Below, piece after piece: positions 9,308-17,513 of a stretch of DNA of 64,000 bases; position 1 is the first letter of the stretch, and each line of letters opens with the position of its first letter. Origin of the DNA: Terrisporobacter othiniensis (GTDB lineage: Bacteria; Bacillota; Clostridia; Peptostreptococcales; Peptostreptococcaceae); NCBI RefSeq assembly GCF_000808015.1, contig NZ_JWHR01000038.1, forward strand, positions 1-64,000, given 5' to 3'. Position numbers and translations under genes: made by a program. The notes beneath the pieces are model-generated. The model made no database searches. It saw only the letters and a list, made by a program, of their open reading frames with translations, and was not told where the DNA came from.

Positions 9308-10189
9308 ATGAAAATAACTGAAGGATACATGCCTTTTGAAGGTTTCAAAACTTATTATCGTGTAGTAGGTGAAGCAACAGAAGGTAAAAAACCATTAGTA
9401 CTACTTCATGGAGGGCCAGGCTCTACACACAACTACTTTGAAGTATTAGACAAAATAGCTGAAAGTGGTAGACAAGTAATAATGTATGATCAAATAGGTT
9501 GTGGTAATTCATTTGTGGAAGGTCATCCTGAATTATTCAATGCTGATACTTGGATAAAAGAACTTATTGCATTAAGAGAACATTTAGGGCTTGATGAAAT
9601 TCATTTATTAGGACAATCTTGGGGAGGAATGCAGGCTATTTGGTATGCACTTGAGTACAAACCAAAAGGAATTAAGTCATATATTCTTTCATCTACTCTT
9701 TCTTCTGCAAGCCTTTGGGAAACAGAGCAAAAAAGAAGAATATCATATATGGATGAAGCTGATCAAAAAGCTTTACTTGATGCAGTAAATACAGGAGATT
9801 ATTCTAGTAAAGAATATAGTGATGCTTTAGATAAATTTATGAAAATGTATTGTGCAGGCGAGGTAACTGAAAATGATCCAGAATGCTTAAGAAGACCTAA
9901 GAAATCAGGAGCTGAAGCGTATGTTGTAGGATGGGGACATAATGAGTTTTCTCCATCAGGAACACTAGCTGGATATGAATTCACGGATAGATTACATGAA
10001 ATAGAGGAACCTTGCTTAATAACCAATGGAGCAATTGATTTGTGTTCACCATATATTGCAAAAACTATGTATGATAGAATTCCTAATAGCAAATGGGAAT
10101 TATTCCAATACTCAAGACATATGCCTTTTGTAGAAGAAAATGAAAGATATATGAAAGTTTTAAATGAATGGTTAGAAGCTAATGATTAA
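9308..10189 (+). CDS. pip: Proline iminopeptidase (prolyl aminopeptidase), S33 family
   Basis: Alpha/beta-hydrolase (293 aa) that releases N-terminal proline from peptides in the cytosol. The oxyanion motif H-G-G-P-G is at 34-38, the nucleophile is S104 in G-Q-S-W-G-G, the acid is the Asp of G-A-I-D-L-C, and the catalytic His is in S-R-H-M-P-F. This order and the HGGPG motif are typical of PIP-type S33 peptidases. ATG follows a strong AGGGGGG site. Monocistronic, with a terminator downstream. Other alpha/beta hydrolases (for example tricorn-interacting F1 types) share the motifs, but the length and W-G-G-M context fit PIP best. Confidence 0.88.
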   Translation: MKITEGYMPFEGFKTYYRVVGEATEGKKPLVLLHGGPGSTHNYFEVLDKIAESGRQVIMYDQIGCGNSFVEGHPELFNADTWIKELIALREHLGLDEIHLLGQSWGGMQAIWYALEYKPKGIKSYILSSTLSSASLWETEQKRRISYMDEADQKALLDAVNTGDYSSKEYSDALDKFMKMYCAGEVTENDPECLRRPKKSGAEAYVVGWGHNEFSPSGTLAGYEFTDRLHEIEEPCLITNGAIDLCSPYIAKTMYDRIPNSKWELFQYSRHMPFVEENERYMKVLNEWLEAND

Positions 10190-10252
10190 TAAGTAATAAT
10201 AAAACTTAATATGGAAGATATTAAGTTTAACTATTAAAAAATAGATAATTAC

Positions 10253-10297
10253 AAAAAGAGAGATTAAATAATATTTATTTACTCTCTCTTTTTATTT
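10253..10297 (+). terminator. Terminator after prolyl aminopeptidase
   Basis: AAAAAGAGAGA pairs with the CTCTCTCTTTTT segment around an AT loop and ends in T residues. A second smaller hairpin (AAACTTAATAT/ATATTAAGTTT) lies at about 10202-10228. Confidence 0.75.
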
Positions 10298-10333
10298 TAG
10301 GGTAAGGTGAAAAGCTCCTAGGATTCTCATATG

Positions 10334-10362
10334 TTGATAAACAAATAAAAATATGTTAGAAT
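10334..10362 (+). promoter_or_regulatory. Sigma-A-type promoter of the glycerol-phosphate cluster
   Basis: TTGATA (10334-10339), a 17-base spacer, and TAGAAT (10357-10362) stand 48 bases before the first glycerophosphotransferase start. Confidence 0.55.
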
Positions 10363-10410
10363 ATGGAATAAAATGGTTAATTTTAATTATTATGAAATGA
10401 GATAGATATA

Positions 10411-11574
10411 ATGAAAGATAAGTTAGTAAATTTTACAAAAACAATGATTTTTTCTCATTTATTTAATCAAAAATTAAATAATAAGGTTTGGGTTTTTTCT
10501 TCTACAAATAACGAAGAATTTAATTATAACTCTAAATATCTTTTTATATATGTACTAGAAAATGAAAAGGATATAACACCATACTATGTGATAAATGATG
10601 ATAATGAACGAGAGAGATTAAAAAGAAAGTATGGAGAATCATTTTTCATTGAAACAAAAACATTAGAAGGAATTAAGACAGTATTATCAGCAGGCGTTTG
10701 GTTCACATCAGCAGGACTTCCTTTATATGGAACTAAATTTAACAACAATAGGCAAATCATAAATTTATGGCATGGAGTTCCCTTAAAAAAAATTGCATTA
10801 TTAGAAAACAATTATAGTAAATTAAAAAAAATATATTTTAAAACAATATTCTCAAAGAATTACTCATATATACTAACAACTTCAAAAAATTTAATTAATA
10901 TTATGAAGGATAGTTTTGGTGTGGATGAAAGAAAAGTAAAAGTATGGGGTCAACCTAGAAACGATGTAATATTTAAGAATGTAAATAAAGATATTTTAGA
11001 ATCATTAAGTTTATATAATGATAAATATAATAAATTAATATTATATGCTCCTACATATAGAGATAATGAAGAAACTTGTTTATTTCCTTTTGAGGACTTT
11101 GATAAAAATAAGTTAGAAGAATTCTTAGAAACCAATAATATTTTAATTTATATACATACACATATGAATGAAAGTAGCAATATATCAAAATATCTAGGTA
11201 AAAGAATAAGAGTTTTAGAAGATGATAAAATAGACGATATTATGGGGATATTGAATGTATTTAATATTTTAATTACAGATTACTCTAGTATTTATATAGA
11301 TTTTTTATTGCTTAAAAGGCCTATTATATTTTTGCCTTATGACAAAGAGAAATACTTATCAAAAAGGGGATTTAATTTTGATTATGATAAGGTTACACCA
11401 GGGCATAAGCCAGAGACAATGAATGAATTTATGGGTGTTTTGGATGAAATATTTGCAGGAAGGGATTTATATAAAGAAGATAGAGAATTAGTAAATGATA
11501 TATTTAATGAAATTTCATATCCATGTTCAAAAGAAATATGTATGAATGTAAAAGGAATTTTAGAAATTAAGTAA
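10411..11574 (+). CDS. CDP-glycerol glycerophosphotransferase family protein (TagB/TagF-like)
   Basis: Membrane-associated glycosyltransferase-like enzyme that transfers glycerol-phosphate from CDP-glycerol onto a wall polymer or glycan. Family marks: L-W-H-G-V-P-L-K-K (about residues 114-122), A-P-T-Y-R-D near the middle, and the CDP-binding C-terminal [10 protein letters not shown]. Length 387 aa matches the single-domain TagB type rather than the larger TagF polymerase. The ribosome site is weak. It begins a three-gene run with tagD (28-base gap) and a second family member. Because no undecaprenyl-linked initiation genes are present, it may decorate a surface glycan rather than build a full wall teichoic acid. 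Confidence 0.88.
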   Translation: MKDKLVNFTKTMIFSHLFNQKLNNKVWVFSSTNNEEFNYNSKYLFIYVLENEKDITPYYVINDDNERERLKRKYGESFFIETKTLEGIKTVLSAGVWFTSAGLPLYGTKFNNNRQIINLWHGVPLKKIALLENNYSKLKKIYFKTIFSKNYSYILTTSKNLINIMKDSFGVDERKVKVWGQPRNDVIFKNVNKDILESLSLYNDKYNKLILYAPTYRDNEETCLFPFEDFDKNKLEEFLETNNILIYIHTHMNESSNISKYLGKRIRVLEDDKIDDIMGILNVFNILITDYSSIYIDFLLLKRPIIFLPYDKEKYLSKRGFNFDYDKVTPGHKPETMNEFMGVLDEIFAGRDLYKEDRELVNDIFNEISYPCSKEICMNVKGILEIK

Positions 11575-11602
11575 GCTTTTAAATAAATTAGGGGGATTTA
11601 AT

Positions 11603-11998
11603 ATGAAGAAAGTAATTACTTATGGAACATTTGATTTACTACATTATGGTCATGTAAATCTATTAGAAAGAGCTAAAAAATTGGGAGACTATCTGATAGT
11701 TGTATTATCAAGTGATGAATTTAATTGGAATGAGAAACATAAAAAATGTTATTTTTCTTATGATGAGAGAAAGAGACTGTTAGAGTCTATTCGCTATGTA
11801 GACCTTGTTATACCGGAGACTAGTTGGGGTCAAAAAGTAGAGGATATAAAAGAATTTAAGGTGGATACGTTTGTAATGGGTGATGATTGGAAGGGAAAAT
11901 TTGATTACCTATCTGAATATTGCAAAGTGGTATATTTGCCAAGAACACCTGAAATATCAACTACTCAAATTAAACATGATTTACAAGGAGTTAAATAG
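11603..11998 (+). CDS. tagD: Glycerol-3-phosphate cytidylyltransferase
   Basis: Makes CDP-glycerol from CTP and glycerol-3-phosphate, the donor for both flanking glycerophosphotransferases. The nucleotidyltransferase signature is complete: [10 protein letters not shown] at residues 8-17 with the HxGH motif at 14-17, R-x-x-x-L-x-S-x-R-Y-V-D in the middle, and the I-S-T-T-Q-I motif near the C-terminus. 131 aa matches TagD/GCT. ATG follows AGGGGGA. The 11-base gap to the next gene supports one operon. Confidence 0.95.
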   Translation: MKKVITYGTFDLLHYGHVNLLERAKKLGDYLIVVLSSDEFNWNEKHKKCYFSYDERKRLLESIRYVDLVIPETSWGQKVEDIKEFKVDTFVMGDDWKGKFDYLSEYCKVVYLPRTPEISTTQIKHDLQGVK

Positions 11999-12009
11999 GA
12001 GATAGCATA

Positions 12010-13254
12010 ATGTTAGAATATATGAAGCAGATGATAATAAAAATATTAAGTATTAATCCCTATACAAAGCAGTTATGCGTTAAAATGTTAAATTATAGGA
12101 AAAAGATAAAATATTTAAGAAAATTTTATGGTAAAGGACCTATTGATGATAAATTAATAATATTCGAGTCTTATATGGGTAGACAATTTAGTTGTAGTCC
12201 AAAATCACTTTATAAGGCAATGTTGAATGATGAGAGATATAAAGATTTTATTAAAGTTTGGGCTTTTAAAAATCCTAAAGAATATGAATATTTATTAGAG
12301 GATGAAAATACTATATTAGTAAAATATCGTGGTGCAAAATATTACAAATATTACTCTTCAGCTAAATATTGGGTAACGAATTCAAGGATACCAAATGAGA
12401 TTAAAAAGCATCCAGATCAAGTATATATCCAATGTTGGCATGGAACACCGCTAAAAAAATTAGGGTTAGATATTGAAAATTATACAGGCACTAAAATATC
12501 TACAAAAGATTTACATGATAATTACAGAATAGATGCTGAAAGGTATAGTTATTTAGTATCACCATCAAATTTTTTCAAAGAAAAAATAACATCAGCATTT
12601 GGATTAAAGGAAATAGGAAAAGATAATATTTTTATTGAAAGAGGATATCCAAGGAATGATTTTCTTTATGAGTTTACAGAAGATGATTGCAAGAGGATAA
12701 AAGAAAACTTAAATATTCCAATAGGTAAAAAAATTATATTATATGCCCCTACTTGGAGGGAAAATCAACATGAGCCTGGAGTAGGATATACTTATGATTT
12801 AGGCTTGAATTTTGACATATTACAGAAAGAATTAGGAGATGAATATGTAATTTTATTTAGAGCTCATTACTTTATTAGTAATGCTTTTGACTTTGAAAAA
12901 TATAATGGATTTATAGTAAATGTATCAAATCATGATGATATAAATGACTTGTATGTAGTGAGTGATATGTTAATAACAGATTATTCAAGTGTATTCTTTG
13001 ATTATGCAAATTTAAGCAGACCAATTATTTTCTACATGTATGACTTTGAAGAATATAAAAATAAAATGAGAGATTTTTATTTATCAGTGGAAGAACTGCC
13101 AGGACCAATAGTAAAAGATGAAATTAATCTATTAAAGGAAATTAAAAAATTAAATACGGAATTTGTATACGGTGAAAAGTATGAAAAATTCAATAATAGA
13201 TTTAATCCGCATAGAAAAGCATGTAGTCAAGATGTATTGAATGAATTTATATAA
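12010..13254 (+). CDS. CDP-glycerol glycerophosphotransferase family protein (TagB/TagF-like)
   Basis: Second glycerol-phosphate transferase of the cluster (414 aa), using CDP-glycerol from TagD. The motifs C-W-H-G-T-P-L-K-K-L-G (about residue 140), A-P-T-W-R-E-N, F-R-A-H-Y and T-D-Y-S-S-V-F-F-D-Y-A define the family. It is only loosely similar to the first transferase of the cluster, so the two probably do successive steps (a primer step and an extension or branching step). An AGGAG site lies just before the ATG. Which one primes and which one extends cannot be told from sequence. Confidence 0.9.
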   Translation: MLEYMKQMIIKILSINPYTKQLCVKMLNYRKKIKYLRKFYGKGPIDDKLIIFESYMGRQFSCSPKSLYKAMLNDERYKDFIKVWAFKNPKEYEYLLEDENTILVKYRGAKYYKYYSSAKYWVTNSRIPNEIKKHPDQVYIQCWHGTPLKKLGLDIENYTGTKISTKDLHDNYRIDAERYSYLVSPSNFFKEKITSAFGLKEIGKDNIFIERGYPRNDFLYEFTEDDCKRIKENLNIPIGKKIILYAPTWRENQHEPGVGYTYDLGLNFDILQKELGDEYVILFRAHYFISNAFDFEKYNGFIVNVSNHDDINDLYVVSDMLITDYSSVFFDYANLSRPIIFYMYDFEEYKNKMRDFYLSVEELPGPIVKDEINLLKEIKKLNTEFVYGEKYEKFNNRFNPHRKACSQDVLNEFI

Positions 13255-13270
13255 ATAAACTTACTTAGGG

Positions 13271-13296
13271 AAAGGGATGTGAAAACATTCCTTTTT
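13271..13296 (+). terminator. Terminator of the glycerol-phosphate cluster
   Basis: AAAGGGATGT, a GAAA tetraloop and ACATTCCTTT form a stable stem with one G-T pair, followed by T residues; it starts 17 bases after the stop codon. Confidence 0.85.
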
Positions 13297-13400
13297 AATT
13301 GTAAGGAGTTTATATTTTGTTTAAAATCAAACATAAATGAATAAATTTCTGTTATCATATACCTATATATGGAAAAACTCATGTAATAGGAGGTATGAAA

Positions 13401-14873
13401 ATGTATAAATTATATTATTCTAAGGACAAAGTATTGGGAGGATTATGGGGATTGTTAATAGGAGATGCAACGGGAGTATCTTATGAATTTAACCCACCTG
13501 ACAAACTTCCACCTTTTGAGCAAATCGATATTATTCCACCGAATAAATTTGAGAAAACATATAAGGACATTCCTTTTGGAACTTATTCTGATGATGGAGC
13601 ACAATTTTTATGTGTGCTAGAAAGTTTTTTAGAATGTAAAAGCTTAAATATTAAAAATTTGGCAGATAAATTACTGGATTGGTGGACGTGGGGACACTTA
13701 GCTGTAGATAATAATGTATTTGATGTAGGTGGTCAAACTATGCAATCATTAATCAAATATAGCTCAGGTACATCACCTTATGAAAGTGGGTTTACTATAA
13801 AAAAAGGCCAAGGAAACGGATCTTTAATGAGAGTGCTAGGCATTCCGCTATTACATGATGGTACTGATGAGGACTTAGTAGAAGATGCTCAAACGCAGTC
13901 ATTAATCACACATGGTCATGTTAATAATCAAATATGTTGTGCATTATATTCTCTTATAATTAGGTATATCTTAAAAGGAAATGACTTTGACAAGGCTTAT
14001 GAAATAAGTGTAAGCAAGTTAAAGGAAATATATGAACATGACAAAGAATATTTAGATAGATTAATAAATGATATCTTACCAGAAAATGCAGTACAAGAAA
14101 GTGGTACAGGATATGTAATAGACTGTTTAAAGAGTAGCTTTAAGGTTATTAGGGAGAGTAATTCTTACGAAGAATCGATAAAAAAAGCTATAGCTTTTGG
14201 TAATGATACAGATACAACAGCGGCCGTAACTGGAGGGATAGCAGGTGTCTTATATGGATTTGAAAATATTCCGAAACGATGGTTTGAAATTCTAAGAGGA
14301 AAAAATGAAGTATATGAATTAATAAATAAGATAGATTTTAAAGAAGAGAAAATAAGAGAAAGAGTTGAAATTATAAATGAAGATATTACTAAGTTAAAAG
14401 TTGATGCAATAGTTAATGCTGCGAACAATTCACTTCTTGGTGGTGGCGGAGTAGATGGGGCTATTCATAAGGCAGCAGGTCCAAAACTTTTGGAAGAGTG
14501 TAGAGCTTTAAATGGTTGTAAAACAGGCGAGGCTAAAATAACAAAAGCTTATAATCTTCCATGCAAAAATATTATTCATACTGTGGGGCCAATATGGCAT
14601 GGAGGAAATAGAAATGAGGACAAGCTTTTATATTCTTGTTATATAAACTCCATAGAAGAGGCTATAAAAAATAATTGTAAAACCATAGCTTTTCCAGCCA
14701 TAAGTACAGGAGTATACGGATATCCTTATGAAAAAGCATGTATTATAGCATGTAAGGCAGTCAGAAATATGCTAAACAAATACCCATTGCAACAACTTGA
14801 AAGGGTATATTATGTGTGTTTCAATAAGGAAATTTATGATAAATATTATGAGCTAATGTTTATATTTGATTGA
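13401..14873 (+). CDS. ADP-ribosylglycohydrolase (DraG-type) fused to a macrodomain
   Basis: A two-domain ADP-ribose-removing protein (490 aa). Residues 1 to about 305 are a DraG/ARH-type glycohydrolase: [11 protein letters not shown] at the N-terminus, first metal site S-D-D-G (63-66, in place of the usual T-D-D-T), G-N-G-S-L-M-R, and second metal site G-N-D-T-D-T-T (267-273). Residues about 325-490 are a MacroD-type macrodomain: [19 protein letters not shown] (347-356), H-T-V-G-P-I-W and [10 protein letters not shown]. Both ADP-ribose sites look largely intact. AGGAGG at 13388-13393 places the start at 13401, not at the ATG at 13395. No ADP-ribosyltransferase (such as DarT) is nearby, so the substrate is unknown. 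Confidence 0.9.
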   Translation: MYKLYYSKDKVLGGLWGLLIGDATGVSYEFNPPDKLPPFEQIDIIPPNKFEKTYKDIPFGTYSDDGAQFLCVLESFLECKSLNIKNLADKLLDWWTWGHLAVDNNVFDVGGQTMQSLIKYSSGTSPYESGFTIKKGQGNGSLMRVLGIPLLHDGTDEDLVEDAQTQSLITHGHVNNQICCALYSLIIRYILKGNDFDKAYEISVSKLKEIYEHDKEYLDRLINDILPENAVQESGTGYVIDCLKSSFKVIRESNSYEESIKKAIAFGNDTDTTAAVTGGIAGVLYGFENIPKRWFEILRGKNEVYELINKIDFKEEKIRERVEIINEDITKLKVDAIVNAANNSLLGGGGVDGAIHKAAGPKLLEECRALNGCKTGEAKITKAYNLPCKNIIHTVGPIWHGGNRNEDKLLYSCYINSIEEAIKNNCKTIAFPAISTGVYGYPYEKACIIACKAVRNMLNKYPLQQLERVYYVCFNKEIYDKYYELMFIFD

Positions 14874-15030
14874 TTTTGAGTTAAATTATTATTTGAAGTT
14901 ATGGTGAGTATATTCATAGTGAAGATATGAACGTAGCAAACTTTTTATTTATAAAAATATTAACTTAAGAAATGCAGTTAAAAATTAAGTGGTATAATAA
15001 CAGAAAAAATATTTTGGGGGAGAATTAAAT

Positions 15031-15825
15031 ATGACAGTAAAATTAATTGCAGCAGATATGGATGGTACATTATTAGATAGTAATAAAAATTTATCGCCAT
15101 ATTTATTTGATTTAGTAAAAAAACTAAAAGAAAAAGATGTTAAATTTGCCATTGCAAGCGGGAGACAGTATTTTAATTTGCTTGAAAACTTTGCAGATAT
15201 AAAAGAAGAACTTGTTTATATTAGTGATAATGGATCTATTGTATATGAAAATGGTCAGTCTATTTATGTGGATGAGATTAATAAGGCAGAAGTTAAAAAA
15301 GCTTTAAAAGATGTAAGACAAGGTGAAGGAATGTATCCTATTTTATGTGGGGTAGAATCGGCATATGTTGAAAATAATAATGAAGTTTTTTTAGAAAATG
15401 CAAGAATGTACTATGCAAAGTTAGAAATAGTAGAAGACTTGATGGATATACTAGATAAAGATAAAATCTGTAAATTAGCTGTTTTTGATGAGGTTGATGC
15501 AGAAAAAAATGCATTTGAGCTGTTACAAAAGTACAATGAAAACCTAATGGTCTGTTTGTCAGGGCATAATTGGGTAGACTTAATGAACCCAGGTGTAAAT
15601 AAAGGAGAAGCTATAAAGATTCTTCAAGAAAATTACAATATTTCTTATGATGAAACTATGGCATTTGGCGATTATTTAAATGACTATGAAATGATGCAAA
15701 GCTGTAAATATAGCTATGCTATGGAAAATGCACATCCACAGCTAAAGGAAATATGTAATTATAAAGCTAAATCAAATGATGATGATGGAGTAGTACTTGC
15801 CATAAAAGAATATTTTGAATTATAA
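15031..15825 (+). CDS. Cof-type HAD-superfamily phosphatase
   Basis: Cytosolic HAD hydrolase (264 aa) expected to dephosphorylate sugar phosphates or similar small molecules. Motif I is D-M-D-G-T-L-L-D at residues 9-16, with the nucleophilic first Asp. Motif II is the S-G-R region, motif III the Lys in V-N-K-G-E-A, and motif IV F-G-D-Y-L-N-D-Y-E-M. The C2-type cap between motifs II and III defines the Cof/YcsE class. ATG follows TGGGGGAG; a TATAAT at 14993-14998 is the likely -10 of its promoter. It is 18 bases upstream of the amidohydrolase and probably cotranscribed. The physiological substrate cannot be predicted. Confidence 0.9.
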   Translation: MTVKLIAADMDGTLLDSNKNLSPYLFDLVKKLKEKDVKFAIASGRQYFNLLENFADIKEELVYISDNGSIVYENGQSIYVDEINKAEVKKALKDVRQGEGMYPILCGVESAYVENNNEVFLENARMYYAKLEIVEDLMDILDKDKICKLAVFDEVDAEKNAFELLQKYNENLMVCLSGHNWVDLMNPGVNKGEAIKILQENYNISYDETMAFGDYLNDYEMMQSCKYSYAMENAHPQLKEICNYKAKSNDDDGVVLAIKEYFEL

Positions 15826-15843
15826 ATTGAGGAGAATTTATAA

Positions 15844-16998
15844 ATGAAAGAATATAATGAAATAGATGATTCATTAATAGAAGAAGTAATAGAAATAAGA
15901 AGATATTTACATCAATATCCAGAAATTAGTGAAAAGGAATATAATACTTGTAAGTTTATAAGAAAATATTTAGATGATATAGGTATTGAAAATAAAATAG
16001 TTGGAGATACGGGAGTAGTTGCAACCTTAATTAATAATTTAAACTATCCAACCATAGCATTGAGAGCTGAAATTGATGCTCTTCCAATAGATGAAAAAAA
16101 CTCGTTTGAATACAAGTCTAAAAATAAAGGAGTAATGCATGCTTGCGGTCATGATGGAATAGTTGCAACCGTATTAGGGTTGGCCTGTATTTTAAAGGAA
16201 AACAAAGAAAAGTTAAATTGTAATATAAAATTTATTTTTGAACCAGCTGAAGAAACTGGTAAAGGTGCTAAAAAATTAATTGAAGAAAAAGTATTGGAAA
16301 ATCCTAAAGTAGATAAGATGATAATTTTTCATTTTGCAAATTCTCAACCTATTGGTATGGAAATTCAAGAAAATGTATCTACAGCTACAATAGGAAGAGT
16401 ATCGATTGATATTTTAGGTAAGTCTTCTCATTGGGGGGATGCAGATAAAGGTATAAATGCCATATCTGTTAGCGGAAAAATAATAAACATTATAGATGAA
16501 ATGAATAATTGTTTGAGTGATAAATTTCCATTTATATTAGGCATAGGTATGATAAATGGAGGGGTTAAAAATAATATTATGGCAGAAAAAGTTAGATTAG
16601 AAGGAACTTTAAGGGCCATAGATGATATTACTTTTAAATACTTGATTAATTATCTAGAAGAAAAAATGGTACTTTTATCAAAGGATACGGGAGCAGAAAT
16701 AAAAGTTAATTTGGAATCTCATTTACCAAGTATTATAAACAATGAGCATTTAGTTGAATTAGGATCAGCCATAGGAAAAGAAATCTTTAATGACAGATTT
16801 ATCTTAGGCAAAAAAACTTATTTAGCAGGGGATAATGCAGCCTATTATTTTCAGTTAATACCAGGAGTCAGAATTGTATTTTTTGCTGAAAAAGAAAATG
16901 AAGAAAGCTATCCTTTACACAATAGTAAATTCGATTTTAATGAAGATATTTTTTATTATTCAATAAGAACAATTTATAATATGATACTGAATTTGTAA
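15844..16998 (+). CDS. M20-family amidohydrolase
   Basis: Metal-dependent amidohydrolase/carboxypeptidase (384 aa) of the aminoacylase/IAA-amino-acid hydrolase group, cleaving an N-acyl group from an amino acid or peptide. Metal-binding segments: H-A-C-G-H-D-G (about residues 99-105), E-P-A-E-E-T-G and the C-terminal H-N-S-K-F-D-F. The dimerisation insert lies at about 185-295. Start ATG follows GAGGAG. It follows the HAD phosphatase closely and ends at a strong terminator. The Firmicutes family includes N-acetyldiaminopimelate deacetylase; no lysine-pathway neighbour supports that specific role. Confidence 0.88.
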   Translation: MKEYNEIDDSLIEEVIEIRRYLHQYPEISEKEYNTCKFIRKYLDDIGIENKIVGDTGVVATLINNLNYPTIALRAEIDALPIDEKNSFEYKSKNKGVMHACGHDGIVATVLGLACILKENKEKLNCNIKFIFEPAEETGKGAKKLIEEKVLENPKVDKMIIFHFANSQPIGMEIQENVSTATIGRVSIDILGKSSHWGDADKGINAISVSGKIINIIDEMNNCLSDKFPFILGIGMINGGVKNNIMAEKVRLEGTLRAIDDITFKYLINYLEEKMVLLSKDTGAEIKVNLESHLPSIINNEHLVELGSAIGKEIFNDRFILGKKTYLAGDNAAYYFQLIPGVRIVFFAEKENEESYPLHNSKFDFNEDIFYYSIRTIYNMILNL

Positions 16999-17029
16999 AA
17001 ACTATAAGATTAAATCTTATAGTTTTTTT
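16998..17029 (+). terminator. Terminator after the M20 amidohydrolase
   Basis: AAACTATAAGAT and ATCTTATAGTTT pair around a TAA loop, then T residues. Confidence 0.9.
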
Positions 17030-17088
17030 ATATTAGGAAAATATATTGCTCTAAAATCGGTATAAAATTTATAGAATTATGTAAAATA

Positions 17089-17117
17089 TTGACATAATTA
17101 TTAAATTTAAGTATATT
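17089..17117 (+). promoter_or_regulatory. Sigma-A promoter of the ArsR/DUF445 operon
   Basis: Perfect -35 TTGACA (17089-17094), a 17-base spacer, and -10 TATATT (17112-17117). Transcription would start near 17124, inside the palindrome described next. Confidence 0.8.
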
Positions 17118-17145
17118 AGTTATTGCTAATATACTTAAATTTAAT
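17100..17145. promoter_or_regulatory. Palindromic operator over the ArsR promoter
   Basis: A 20-base arm beginning ATTAAATTTAAG is repeated as an exact reverse complement after the 6-base gap TTATTG. The palindrome covers the end of the spacer, the -10 box and the start point, so a bound dimer would block RNA polymerase. ArsR/SmtB regulators bind such AT-rich dyads over their own promoters; autorepression is inferred. Confidence 0.75.
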
Positions 17146-17194
17146 AGTGGAAATAATATAATAAACATATATAGATAGAAAGGAAACTTAATAC

Positions 17195-17476
17195 ATGGAA
17201 GAAAAGGCAAAAAGATTAGCTAGACAATTAAAAGTGTTAGCTAATGAAAATAGATTGCTAATATTATATTACTTGTTAGAAAAACCAATGACAGTAGGAG
17301 ATTTAAATAAAAAACTAAGTAATATAACTCAATCAGGATTATCTCAGCATTTGTCCATATTAAAAGCACATGATTTATTAGATAGTAATAAGGATGGTTT
17401 AAATATAACCTATTTTGTGAAGGATAAGAAGGTTAAAAGTATATTACAAATGCTAAAAGAAAATTATATAAATTAA
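17195..17476 (+). CDS. ArsR/SmtB-family transcriptional repressor
   Basis: Small winged-helix DNA-binding protein (93 aa) that most likely represses its own operon through the palindrome over the promoter. Visible parts: the amphipathic N-terminus, L-A-N-E-N-R-L-L-I-L-Y-Y-L-L, and the recognition helix S-Q-S/T-G-L-S-Q-H-L-S-I-L-K type segment (here T-Q-S-G-L-S-Q-H-L-S-I-L). No Cys residues and no E-x-C-V-C-D motif, so it is not a classical arsenic or cadmium sensor; the signal is unknown. ATG follows AAAGGAA. The giant DUF445 gene starts 37 bases downstream, with no terminator between, so it is the probable regulated target. Confidence 0.88.
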   Translation: MEEKAKRLARQLKVLANENRLLILYYLLEKPMTVGDLNKKLSNITQSGLSQHLSILKAHDLLDSNKDGLNITYFVKDKKVKSILQMLKENYIN

Positions 17477-17513
17477 TATAAATCAAAAATTAAAAGACAG
17501 ATAGGTGGTAAAT

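Noticed and set aside
17195-17476. Arsenic or cadmium resistance repressor identity for the ArsR protein
   Set aside because: It has no cysteines and no metal-resistance genes nearby, so only the family is called.
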